Shown here one piece after another: positions 23,093-31,014 of a stretch of DNA of 64,000 bases (the first letter of the stretch is position 1; each line of letters starts with the position of its first letter). The notes beneath the pieces are model-generated. The model worked only from the letters and a program-made list of their open reading frames with translations. It was not told where the DNA came from and searched no databases. The stretch is from NCBI RefSeq assembly GCF_014490485.1, contig NZ_JACTVA010000008.1, forward strand, positions 1 through 64,000. Reading direction: 5' to 3'. A program made the position numbers and the translations under genes. This DNA comes from Teichococcus aerophilus. Its GTDB lineage: Bacteria > Pseudomonadota > Alphaproteobacteria > Acetobacterales > Acetobacteraceae.

Positions 23093-24841
23093 ATGCGCGG
23101 CTTCCTGCCCTTCCTGCGCGATGCCTGGGCCCTGGCCCGACCCTATTGGAGCAGCGAGGAGAAGTGGAAGGCGCGCGGTCTACTCGCCGTCATCATCATC
23201 CTCAACCTCTCCCTGGTCGGCATGAACGTGCTGCTGACCTACTGGCAGGCGGCGTTCTACGACGCCATGCAGACCAAGGATGCCGCGGCCTTCACCAGCC
23301 TGCTGCTGCTGGGCCACCGGTCGGAGGAAGGCAACTACCTGCCCGGCTTCTCCATCGTCGCCGCGTTGTTCATCGTGGTCGCGGTGTACCAGCTCTACCT
23401 GAACCAGGCGTTGCAGATCCGCTGGCGGCGCTGGCTGGTCAACCACATGCTGCATGACTGGCTGGGCCGGCATGCCTATTACCGCATGTCCCTGGTGCAG
23501 GCCGGCGCCGACAACCCGGACCAGCGCATCGCCGACGACACCAGGCTGTACGTGGACAGCACGCTGAACCTCGGCCTGGGGCTGATGAACGCGGTCGTCA
23601 CGCTGGTGTCCTTCATCGTGGTGCTGTGGGGCCTCTCCGGCGCCATGCAGGTCTTCGGCATCACCATCCCCGGCTACCTGGTCTGGATCGCGCTGATCTA
23701 CTCGGTGGTCGGCACCTGGCTGGCGCATCTGATCGGCCGCAAGCTGATCAAGCTGAACTTCAACCAGCAGCGGGTGGAGGCGGATTTCCGCTTCTCCCTG
23801 GTGCGGGTGCGGGAGAACGTGGAAGGCATCGCCCTGCATGGTGGCGAGCCGCAGGAGGAAACCGGCCTCCGCTCCCGCTTCGGCGCGGTGATGGACAATT
23901 GGTGGGCCATCATGCGCGCCACCAAGCAGTTGACCTTCTTCACCGCCGGCTTCGGCCAGGTGGCCAGCATCTTCCCCTTCATCGTGGCCGCCCCGGCCTA
24001 TTTCGCCGGCCGCATCCCGCTGGGCGCCCTGGTGCAGACCAGCACCGCCTTCGGCTCCGTGCAGGCCTCGATGTCCTGGATCGTCAGCAACTACGATGCC
24101 ATCGCCGCCTGGCGCGCCACGGTGGAACGCCTAACGGGCTTCCATCACGCGGTGGAAGCCGCGCACGCGGCGGCGCAGGAGGGCCCGTCCGTCACCACCG
24201 GCAGCGGCGGCGCGCTGACGGCCGAAGGGCTGCGGCTTGTGCTGCCCCAGGGACGCGTGCTGACCGAGGATGCCGCCCTACGCGTGGAACCCGGGGAGGC
24301 CGTGCTGGTCACCGGCGCCTCCGGCAGCGGCAAGTCCACCCTGTTCCGCGCCCTGGCCGGCATCTGGCCCTTCGGCTCCGGTCGTATCTCGCGGCCGGAG
24401 GGCGAGGCGCTGTTCCTGCCGCAGCGGCCCTACATGCCATTGGGCAGTTTGCGGCGCGCCGTCTGCTACCCGCACGACCCGGCGCAATACAGCGACGCCG
24501 AGATCAGCGGCGCGCTGGAGAAGGCCGGCCTCGGCGCCCTGGCCACGCGGCTGGACGAGGAAGGCAGCTGGGAGCGCAGCCTCTCGGGCGGCGAGCAGCA
24601 GCGGCTGGCCGTGGCCCGCGCGCTACTGGTGAAGCCGAAATGGCTGTTCCTGGACGAAGCCACCGCCAGCCTGGATACCGAGGCCGAGCGGCAGCTTTAC
24701 ACCCTGCTCCGGGCGGAGTTGCCTGGAACCGCCATCCTCTCGATCGCCCACCGCCCCGCGGTGGCCGCTTTCCATGACCGGGTGCTGCGTCTGGCCGATG
24801 GCCGGCTCAACCCGGTGAACCCGCAGGAGACACCCGCGTGA
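23093..24841 (+). CDS. SbmA/BacA/YddA-type ABC transporter, fused permease and ATPase
   Basis: A 582-residue half-transporter. The N-terminal 330 residues are an ABC_membrane_2/SbmA-BacA permease (LTYWQAAFYDAMQ near residue 45, and EADFRFSLVRVRENVEGIAL, a family hallmark). The ATPase domain has Walker A GASGSGKSTL, the signature LSGGEQQRLAVARALL and Walker B WLFLDEATASLD. Relatives move antimicrobial peptides, bleomycin, vitamin B12 or acyl-CoAs. MRGFLPFLRDAW was chosen as start since the conserved fold begins there. The stop overlaps the next start (ATGA). The substrate is unknown. Confidence 0.92.
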   Translation: MRGFLPFLRDAWALARPYWSSEEKWKARGLLAVIIILNLSLVGMNVLLTYWQAAFYDAMQTKDAAAFTSLLLLGHRSEEGNYLPGFSIVAALFIVVAVYQLYLNQALQIRWRRWLVNHMLHDWLGRHAYYRMSLVQAGADNPDQRIADDTRLYVDSTLNLGLGLMNAVVTLVSFIVVLWGLSGAMQVFGITIPGYLVWIALIYSVVGTWLAHLIGRKLIKLNFNQQRVEADFRFSLVRVRENVEGIALHGGEPQEETGLRSRFGAVMDNWWAIMRATKQLTFFTAGFGQVASIFPFIVAAPAYFAGRIPLGALVQTSTAFGSVQASMSWIVSNYDAIAAWRATVERLTGFHHAVEAAHAAAQEGPSVTTGSGGALTAEGLRLVLPQGRVLTEDAALRVEPGEAVLVTGASGSGKSTLFRALAGIWPFGSGRISRPEGEALFLPQRPYMPLGSLRRAVCYPHDPAQYSDAEISGALEKAGLGALATRLDEEGSWERSLSGGEQQRLAVARALLVKPKWLFLDEATASLDTEAERQLYTLLRAELPGTAILSIAHRPAVAAFHDRVLRLADGRLNPVNPQETPA

Positions 24842-25683
24842 GCGCCATTCCCGCCCCCCGCTTCGACCACGTCGTCATCTATGTGGAAGACCAGTTGGAC
24901 GCCGCCGCCGAGACCTACGCCAAGCTGGGCTTCCAGCTGACCGAGCGTGGCCACCACACCATGGGCAGCAGCAACAACCTGGCCATCTTCGGCACGGACT
25001 ACATGGAGCTGCTGGGCTACGAGCCCGCCAATGCCGCCAAGGCGGCCGGGCTGTGGCAGATGCCGGTGGGCCTGGGCGGGCTGGTGTTCAAGCCGGGCCC
25101 CGATGCCGGCTTCCGGGACGCCCTCATCGAGCGCGGCGTGCCGGCCCAGCCGTCCCGCGAGTTCAGCCGTCCGGTGGACGTGCCTGAAGGCCAGCGCGAT
25201 GCCGCCTTCCGCGTGACGCACCTGGACGATTCCATCGCCTTCAATGGCCGCGTCTTCTTCTGCCACCACTTCACGCCGGAACTGGTGTGGCGGAAGGAGT
25301 GGCAGGACCAGCCGAACGGCGTGACCTCCATCGCCGAGTTCGTCGTCGTCTCCGGCGACCCGGAGAAGTCCGCGGCCCCCTACCGCCGCCTCTATGGCGA
25401 CGCGGCGTTCGAAAGCTTGCCCGGCGGCGTGGCGCTGAATGCCGGCCAGGGCCGCCTGCTGATCCTGAAGCCGGACGCCGCCCGCCAGCACCTGGGCGAT
25501 GCCCTTCCCGCCCTGCCGGCCGATGGCGCCGAGAAGATGGTCGGGCTGGTGCTGCGGACCAGCTCCCTGGCCAAGGCCAGGGCGGCGCTGGAAGAGGGCA
25601 AGGTGCCGTTCAAGGCCGAGGGCAACCGCCTGCTGGTGGCGGCGCCGGAGACGTTCGGCCTGGCGCTCGGCTTCGTCGAGTAA
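24838..25683 (+). CDS. VOC superfamily (glyoxalase-like) protein
   Basis: A 281-residue two-domain VOC protein. The N-terminal module begins FDHVVIYVEDQLDAAAETYAKLGF and continues HHTMGSSNNLAIFGTDYMELLGY, as in Glyoxalase_3 proteins; a second module starts ITSIAEFVVVSGDPE-like (here VTSIAEFVVVSGDPEK). Possible metal ligands His and Glu are retained (FDH, YMELLGY). The family includes dioxygenases, epimerases and resistance proteins. It overlaps the ABC transporter by four bases, so the two probably act in one response. Reaction unknown. Confidence 0.87.
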   Translation: MSAIPAPRFDHVVIYVEDQLDAAAETYAKLGFQLTERGHHTMGSSNNLAIFGTDYMELLGYEPANAAKAAGLWQMPVGLGGLVFKPGPDAGFRDALIERGVPAQPSREFSRPVDVPEGQRDAAFRVTHLDDSIAFNGRVFFCHHFTPELVWRKEWQDQPNGVTSIAEFVVVSGDPEKSAAPYRRLYGDAAFESLPGGVALNAGQGRLLILKPDAARQHLGDALPALPADGAEKMVGLVLRTSSLAKARAALEEGKVPFKAEGNRLLVAAPETFGLALGFVE

Positions 25684-25716
25684 GGGTCGGGGCCTGCCCA
25701 GACAGGTTGTCGCGAG

Positions 25717-25744
25717 AAGGCCGGGGACATTCCCCGGCCTTTTC
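25717..25744 (+). terminator. Rho-independent terminator after the VOC gene
   Basis: AAGGCCGGGGA (25717-25727) pairs perfectly with TCCCCGGCCTT (25731-25741) across a CAT loop and is followed by TTTCC. Nearly the same stem appears at 33618 and 42125. Confidence 0.85.
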
Positions 25745-25830
25745 CGTCTCTCCCGCCAGCCAATCCGTTCTAGCCTGAACCCTCCAAAGACGCCCGCGAG
25801 CCAGGGCGCGGAGACGGGAGGAGCCTCAGG

Positions 25831-26496
25831 ATGCGGAAAATCGTCGCGGGTGCGTTCGTCAGCCTGGATGGCGTCATGCAGGCGCCGGGCGGACCGCCGG
25901 AGGACCCGACAGGCGGCTTCGCCCATGGCGGCTGGACCGTGCCCTATTGGGACGAGGCCATGGGCGCCTTCATGGGTGCCATCTTCTCCCAGCCCTTCGA
26001 CCTGCTGCTGGGCCGCAAGACCTACGAAATCTTCGCCGCCCACTGGCCCTACGTGGGTGAGGACGACCCGACCGGGCCCTTGTTCAACCGCGTGACCAAG
26101 TACGTCGCCACGAACGGTAGCGGGCCACTGGACTGGGTGAACTCCGTGGCGCTGCGGGGCGACGTGGTGGCGGAGGTCACCCGGTTGAAGCAGGGCGACG
26201 GGCCGATGCTGCTGACCCAGGGCAGCACCGTATTGCTGCGGGCGCTGCTGGAACATGACCTGGTGGACGAGTTCCGGCTGCTGACCTTCCCGGTCATCCT
26301 GGGCGCCGGCAAGCGGCTGTTCGGCCCCGGCAGCCACCCGGGGGCGCTGACGCTGGCCAGCCATGCCGTCTCCACCACCGGCGTCATGATGGGCATCTAT
26401 ACGCGGGCGGGCGACGTGGCGACCGGGACGTTCGAACTGCCGGAGCCCTCGGCGGCGGAACTGGCGCGGCGGCAGCGCATGGAACAGGAAGGCTAG
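25831..26496 (+). CDS. Dihydrofolate-reductase-like (RibD C-terminal fold) protein
   Basis: A 221-residue protein of the RibD_C / DHFR-like family: RKIVAGAFVSLDGVMQAPGG at the start, LLLGRKTYEIFAAHWPY around residue 65, and GSTVLLRALLEHDLVDEFRLLTFPVILGAGKRLF toward the end (split motif). These segments form the NADPH and substrate site in relatives. Real targets of this stand-alone group are mostly unknown; it is not FolA. A GGGAGGAG site lies before the ATG. Confidence 0.88.
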   Translation: MRKIVAGAFVSLDGVMQAPGGPPEDPTGGFAHGGWTVPYWDEAMGAFMGAIFSQPFDLLLGRKTYEIFAAHWPYVGEDDPTGPLFNRVTKYVATNGSGPLDWVNSVALRGDVVAEVTRLKQGDGPMLLTQGSTVLLRALLEHDLVDEFRLLTFPVILGAGKRLFGPGSHPGALTLASHAVSTTGVMMGIYTRAGDVATGTFELPEPSAAELARRQRMEQEG

Positions 26497-26562
26497 GAGG
26501 CGACCGGGCCGGTATCCGGCGCGCGCCTTTTGGCAGCCTCGGAGCAAGTCACGCTACGGGCC

Positions 26563-27273
26563 TCAGGCCTCGGCGAAATAATCCGGGTATTGCTCCCGCA
26601 CCTGCGGGATGCGGGAGAAGGTGCCGGAGAAATGCTGGCGCAGCGCCTGCTCGGCCGCCGCCACGTCGCCCGCCGCGATGGCGGCGGCGATGCGGGCATG
26701 CTCGGCCACCACGGCCTCCATCTTGCCGGGGCTGGGCAGGTTCAGGCGGCGCAGCCGGTCCAGGTGGCCGCTGCGGCTGCGGACCAGCGGCCAGAGCCCG
26801 CCGATGCCGGCCGCCTCATACAGCGTGGCGTGGAAGGCGTCGTCGGCCTGGGCGAAACCGTCCTGGCCGATCAGCCCCCGCTGCTCCTCCAGATGCGCGG
26901 CGATGCGGGGCGGCAGGCCAGGCGTCGGCATACCGGCCAGCCGGCGCACCATCTCCACTTCCAGCGACAGGCGCAGGAACTGGGCCTGCCGGGCGTGGTC
27001 CAGGTCGATATGCGCGACGCGGGTGGAGGCGCTGGGCACCACCATCACCAGCCCTTCGTCCTGCAGGCGGGTCAATGCCTCCCGCACCGGGGTCTGGCTG
27101 AGGCCCAGGCGCTCCGCCAGTTGCAGGCGAGAGAGAACGGAACCCGGCGGGAGGGCAAGCGCGATGATGGCCTGGCGCAGCCGCGCGAAGGCGAAATCCC
27201 CCGCCGAGGGCCTGCGGCCGAAGGGCGTCAGTCCGTCATCCGCATCCGGGGTCAGGTCGGCATTGGCGTTCAT
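26563..27273 (-). CDS. GntR-family transcription regulator, FadR/FCD subgroup
   Basis: A 236-residue regulator. The winged helix-turn-helix is at about residues 30-90 (ALPPGSVLSRLQLAERLGLS then QTPVREALTRLQDEGLV), and the C-terminal helical FCD ligand domain carries metal-binding-type residues (Asp/His near DDAFHATLYEAAG). FCD regulators usually sense carboxylic or sugar acids. It is divergent from the 2-hydroxyacid dehydrogenase operon, with a TTGTCGGACAA site between them, so it most likely controls that operon and itself. Confidence 0.9.
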   Translation of the reverse strand: MNANADLTPDADDGLTPFGRRPSAGDFAFARLRQAIIALALPPGSVLSRLQLAERLGLSQTPVREALTRLQDEGLVMVVPSASTRVAHIDLDHARQAQFLRLSLEVEMVRRLAGMPTPGLPPRIAAHLEEQRGLIGQDGFAQADDAFHATLYEAAGIGGLWPLVRSRSGHLDRLRRLNLPSPGKMEAVVAEHARIAAAIAAGDVAAAEQALRQHFSGTFSRIPQVREQYPDYFAEA

Positions 27274-27302
27274 GCCCGCGCAGTCTAGCAGGCAAAAGCG
27301 AA

Positions 27303-27331
27303 ATCCGAAATATCGGATGCTTGTCGGACAA
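27303..27331. promoter_or_regulatory. Predicted FadR/FCD-type operators between regulator and operon
   Basis: TTGTCGGACAA (27321-27331) is a perfect 11-base palindrome fitting the known FadR-subfamily pattern TNGTNNNACNA. Just before it is a second palindrome, ATCCGAAATATCGGAT (27303-27318). Both lie in the divergent gap of the GntR gene. Confidence 0.6.
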
Positions 27332-27405
27332 CTCGCTTAAGGATAAGCATGGGGAAAGAGGCCGCGCCACTTGGCGAGAGCCCAACCCCCAGGAGGAGGC
27401 CGGCC

Positions 27406-27459
27406 ATGTCGCTTGCCCTGACGCACCCCCTCGCCGCCCAGCCGGTTCGCACGGCATGA
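27406..27459 (+). CDS. Possible 17-residue leader peptide coupled to the dehydrogenase gene
   Basis: A short frame MSLALTHPLAAQPVRTA preceded by the strongest ribosome binding site of this region (AGGAGGAGG at 27391-27399, 6 bases before the ATG). Its TGA overlaps the ATG of the following dehydrogenase (ATGA). The dehydrogenase itself has no comparable binding site, so ribosomes finishing this peptide could start it. It is too short for domain evidence, and could instead reflect a mis-assigned start for the dehydrogenase. Confidence 0.45.
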   Translation: MSLALTHPLAAQPVRTA

Positions 27460-28421
27460 GCGCGTCCCGCCCCCGTATCGTCGTCGCCCGCCGGCTGACC
27501 CCGGCCGCCGATGCGCGTGCCCGCAGCGAATTCGACGCGCTAATGACCGACCATGACATGGACGCCGCCGAGACCATCGCGGCCGCGCGTGAGCACAAGG
27601 CTGACGCGCTGCTGATCGGCGGTACTTCCCGCCTCGATGCCGCGGCGCTGGCCGGAATGCCGGACCACGTGAAGCTGATCGCCAACAGCAGCGTCGGCTA
27701 CGACCACATGGATGCGGCCGCCGCCAAGGCGCGCGGCATCCTGGTGACCAACACGCCGGACGTGCTGACCGACTGCACCGCCGACCTGGCCTTCATGCTG
27801 CTGCTGGGCGCCGCCCGCCGCGCCTATGAATACGATGCGCTGATGCGCGCCGGCTGGCGCCAGAAGCTGGGTCTGCCGGACATGCTGGGCGTCCGCCCCA
27901 GCGGCAAGACGCTGGGCATCGTCGGCATGGGCCGCATCGGCCGCGCCATGGCGGACCGCGCGCGCGGCTTCGGCATGCGCGTCATCTACCACAACCGCAG
28001 CCGGCTGAGCCCGGAGCTGGAGAAGGGTGCCGAGTACTTCGCCGACCTGAAGTCCATGCTGCCGCACAGCCAGTTCCTCTCCCTGCACCTGCCGGGCGGC
28101 GCCGCCAGCGGCACCGTCATGACGCGCGAGACCTTCGCCCTGCTGCCCAAGGGCGCGGTGTTCGTGAACACGGCACGCGGCTCCGTCGTAGACGAGGACG
28201 CGCTGCTGGAGGCGCTGACCAACGGCCATCTCTTCGCCGCCGGCCTCGACGTGTTCCGCAAGGAGCCTGATTTCGACACGCGCTTCGCCGAGCTGAAGAA
28301 CGTCTTCCTGGCCCCGCACATGGCCAGTGCCACCATCGAAACGCGCGATGCCATGGGCTTCCGCGCGCTGGACAACATCGCGGCCGTCTGTTCCGGCCGT
28401 CCCCCCATCGACCCCGTCTGA
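27456..28421 (+). CDS. D-2-hydroxyacid dehydrogenase (glyoxylate/hydroxypyruvate reductase type)
   Basis: A 321-residue NAD(P)-dependent reductase of the GyaR/GhrB type. The Rossmann motif is LGIVGMGRIGRAMADRA (about residue 150), the catalytic Arg is in FVNTARGSVVDEDAL and the Glu/His pair is in KEPDFDTRF and LAPHMASAT. It should interconvert a 2-ketoacid and a D-2-hydroxyacid. First full gene of an operon with an IlvD/Edd dehydratase, an aldolase-like protein and a Bug protein, where it may reduce a product such as glyoxylate, glycolaldehyde-derived acid or hydroxypyruvate; the pathway is inferred. Confidence 0.92.
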   Translation: MSASRPRIVVARRLTPAADARARSEFDALMTDHDMDAAETIAAAREHKADALLIGGTSRLDAAALAGMPDHVKLIANSSVGYDHMDAAAAKARGILVTNTPDVLTDCTADLAFMLLLGAARRAYEYDALMRAGWRQKLGLPDMLGVRPSGKTLGIVGMGRIGRAMADRARGFGMRVIYHNRSRLSPELEKGAEYFADLKSMLPHSQFLSLHLPGGAASGTVMTRETFALLPKGAVFVNTARGSVVDEDALLEALTNGHLFAAGLDVFRKEPDFDTRFAELKNVFLAPHMASATIETRDAMGFRALDNIAAVCSGRPPIDPV

Positions 28422-28439
28422 GCGGAAGCCCCTGCCGTC

Positions 28440-30191
28440 ATGACTGAATCTCCCCTGCCCAAGATCAAGAAGATCGAGGATCTGCGCTCCCGCCGCTGGT
28501 TCGGCCCGGCGGATCTGCGCAGCTTCGGCCACCGCTCACGCGCCATGCAGATGGGCTACTCGCCCGAGGAATGGACCGGGCGGCCGATCATCGCCATCGT
28601 CAACACCTGGTCCGATCTGCAGCCCTGCCACAGCCACTTCAAGCAGCGCGTGGACGACGTGAAGCGCGGCATCCTGATGGCGGGCGGCTTCCCGGTGGAG
28701 CTGCCGGCCATCTCGGTCAGCGAGAGCTTCGTCAAGCCGACCACCATGCTCTACCGCAACATGCTTGCGATGGAGACGGAGGAGCTGTTGCGCAGCCACC
28801 CGATCGACGGCGCGGTGCTGATGGGCGGCTGCGACAAGACGACGCCGGCGCTGCTGCTGGGCGCCACCAGCATGAACATCCCCGCCATCTTCCTGCCCGC
28901 CGGCCCGATGCTGCGCGGCAACTGGGGCGGCAAGGTGCTCGGCTCCGGCTCGGATTCCTGGAAGTACTGGGATGAGCTGCGCGCCGGCAAGATCACCGAC
29001 CAGGACTGGCTGGGCGTCGAGGGTGGCATCGCCCGCAGCTACGGCACCTGCATGACCATGGGCACCGCCTCCACCATGACCGCCATCGCGGAAGCGGTAG
29101 GCATGGTGCTGCCGGGCGGTTCCTCCGTCCCCGCCGCCGATGCGGGGCATATCCGCCTGGCGTCCGAATCCGGCCGCCGCATCGTGGACATGGTGTGGGA
29201 AGACCTGACGCCGCAGAAGATCCAGTCCAAGGCCGCCTTCGGCAACGCCATCGCCGTCGCCATGGCCATGGGCTGCTCCACCAACGCCATCATCCACCTG
29301 ATCGCCATGGCGCGCCGCGCCGGGCAGGAGATCGGGCTGGAGGATTTCGAGACGTATTCCCGCAAGGTCCCCGTCATCGGCAACGTGCGCCCCTCGGGCA
29401 ACACCTACCTGATGGAGGACTTCTTCTACGCCGGCGGCATCAAGGGCCTGATGGGCAACATCAAGGAACATCTTGATCTCACCTGCCTCACCGTGTCCGG
29501 CCGCACGATCGGCGAGAACATCGAAGGCGCCAAGATCTACAACGACGACGTCATCCGCCCCACCAGCAACCCGATCTATGGCGAGGGCTCGCTGGCCGTG
29601 CTGAAGGGCAACCTGGCGCCGGATGGCTGCGTCATCAAGCCGGCGGCGATGGACCAGAAGTTCCTGAAGCATTCAGGCCCCGCCGTGGTGTTCGACGACT
29701 ACCCCTCCATGAAGAAGGCGGTGGACGACGAGAGCTACCCCTTCACGCCGGACAGCGTTCTGGTGCTGCGCAATGCCGGCCCGCAGGGCGGCCCGGGCAT
29801 GCCCGAGTGGGGCATGCTGCCGATGCCGAAGAAGCTGCTGAAGGAAGGCTACCGCGACATGCTGCGCATGTCCGATGCCCGCATGTCCGGCACCTCCTAC
29901 GGCGCCTGCGTGCTGCACGTCTCGCCGGAAGCCTATATCGGTGGCCCGCTGGCACTGCTGAAGACCGGCGATATCGTCGAGGTCGATGTCGATGCCCGCA
30001 CCATCAACATGGTGGTCAGCGAGGAAGAGCTCGCCAGGCGCAGGGCCGAGTGGCAGGCGCCGCCGGTGCGCTACGAGCGTGGCTATGGCTGGATGTTCAC
30101 CAAGCACATCCAGCAGGCCAACGAGGGTTGCGACTTCGACTTCCTGAAAACCGAATTCGGCCGCCCGGTCGATGAACCCGTGATCTTCTGA
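28440..30191 (+). CDS. IlvD/Edd-family sugar-acid dehydratase (arabinonate dehydratase-like)
   Basis: A 583-residue dehydratase. Three cysteines expected to hold the Fe-S cluster are in QPCHSHF, GGCDKTTPA and YGTCMTMGTAS, and the C-terminal SDARMSGTSYGACVLHVSPE is the highly conserved family signature. The N-terminal RSFGHRSRAMQMGYSPEEW and the length fit the [2Fe-2S] arabinonate/pentonate dehydratases rather than IlvD itself. It would remove water from a sugar acid to give a 2-keto-3-deoxy acid. It is 18 bases after the dehydrogenase and 8 bases before the RraA-like gene, so one transcript is likely. Confidence 0.92.
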   Translation: MTESPLPKIKKIEDLRSRRWFGPADLRSFGHRSRAMQMGYSPEEWTGRPIIAIVNTWSDLQPCHSHFKQRVDDVKRGILMAGGFPVELPAISVSESFVKPTTMLYRNMLAMETEELLRSHPIDGAVLMGGCDKTTPALLLGATSMNIPAIFLPAGPMLRGNWGGKVLGSGSDSWKYWDELRAGKITDQDWLGVEGGIARSYGTCMTMGTASTMTAIAEAVGMVLPGGSSVPAADAGHIRLASESGRRIVDMVWEDLTPQKIQSKAAFGNAIAVAMAMGCSTNAIIHLIAMARRAGQEIGLEDFETYSRKVPVIGNVRPSGNTYLMEDFFYAGGIKGLMGNIKEHLDLTCLTVSGRTIGENIEGAKIYNDDVIRPTSNPIYGEGSLAVLKGNLAPDGCVIKPAAMDQKFLKHSGPAVVFDDYPSMKKAVDDESYPFTPDSVLVLRNAGPQGGPGMPEWGMLPMPKKLLKEGYRDMLRMSDARMSGTSYGACVLHVSPEAYIGGPLALLKTGDIVEVDVDARTINMVVSEEELARRRAEWQAPPVRYERGYGWMFTKHIQQANEGCDFDFLKTEFGRPVDEPVIF

Positions 30192-30199
30192 GGCCAGCG

Positions 30200-30922
30200 A
30201 TGAGCATGAACCCCGATACCCGCGCCAAGCTGAAGAACGTCAGCACGGCGACGCTGGCCACCGCGCTGTACAAGCGCGGCTTCCGCAACCAGATGATCCA
30301 GGGCGTCCGCCCGGTGGGCGACAAGCCGCGCACCGAGAGCATGGTCGGCGAGGCCTTCACGCTGCGCTACATGCCGGCGCGCGAGGACCTGAACCAGCTG
30401 ACCGTGTTCCGCGACCGTGGCCACCCGCAGCGCAAGGCCGTCGAGGAATGCCCACCCGGCGCCGTGATGGTGATGGACAGCCGCAAGGATGCCCGCGCGG
30501 CCTCCGCCGGCGGCATCCTCATCACGCGGCTGATGGTGCGCGGTGCGGCCGGCGTCGTCACCGATGGCGGCTTCCGTGATTCCGCCGAGATCGGCCATCT
30601 CGACATGCCGGCCTATCACAGCCGCCCCTCCGCGCCGACCAACCTGACGCTGCACCAGGCGATCGACATCAACGTGCCGATCGGCTGCGGCGACGCGCCG
30701 GTGTTCCCGGGCGACGTCATTGTCGGTGACTCGGATGGCGTCATCGTCATCCCCGCGCACCTGGCCGACGAGATCGCGACGGAGGCGGTCGAGATGACCG
30801 CGTTCGAGGATTTCGTGACGGAGAAGGTGCAAGGCGGCCAGAGCATCCTCGGCCTCTATCCGCCGACGGATGAGAGCAACCTCGAGACCTTCGCGGCGTG
30901 GCGGAAGGAAAAGGGGCGCTAA
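30200..30922 (+). CDS. RraA/HMG-aldolase-like protein
   Basis: A 240-residue protein of the RraA-like family, which includes 4-hydroxy-4-methyl-2-oxoglutarate aldolases. Marks are ARAASAGGILITRLMVRGAAG, the metal/substrate motif GVVTDGGFRDSAEI and PVFPGDVIVGDSDGVIVIP. In this operon it probably cleaves the 2-keto acid formed downstream of the dehydratase, since similar RraA-like proteins sit with IlvD/Edd dehydratases; that role is inference. It is followed by a stable hairpin at 30961 before the Bug gene. Confidence 0.88.
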   Translation: MSMNPDTRAKLKNVSTATLATALYKRGFRNQMIQGVRPVGDKPRTESMVGEAFTLRYMPAREDLNQLTVFRDRGHPQRKAVEECPPGAVMVMDSRKDARAASAGGILITRLMVRGAAGVVTDGGFRDSAEIGHLDMPAYHSRPSAPTNLTLHQAIDINVPIGCGDAPVFPGDVIVGDSDGVIVIPAHLADEIATEAVEMTAFEDFVTEKVQGGQSILGLYPPTDESNLETFAAWRKEKGR

Positions 30923-30960
30923 GACCCCGCGCTGCCACCAGCGAACAACAACCACAGGAC

Positions 30961-30988
30961 CCCGGCCGCCACACACGCGGCGGCCGGG
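30961..30988 (+). repeat. Intercistronic hairpin before the Bug gene
   Basis: CCCGGCCGCC (30961-30970) and GGCGGCCGGG (30979-30988) make a perfect 10-bp stem with an 8-base loop, 27 bases before the binding-protein start. With no T-run, it is more likely to set mRNA stability for the binding protein or the upstream genes than to end transcription. Confidence 0.5.
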
Positions 30989-31014
30989 AGCCGGGCGTCC
31001 AGGGAAACACAACC

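Noticed and set aside
23081-23096. Another repeat copy at AAGCGTGATCGCATG before the ABC transporter
   Set aside because: Only about 12 bases match the repeat terminus, with no core or hairpin, so chance cannot be excluded.
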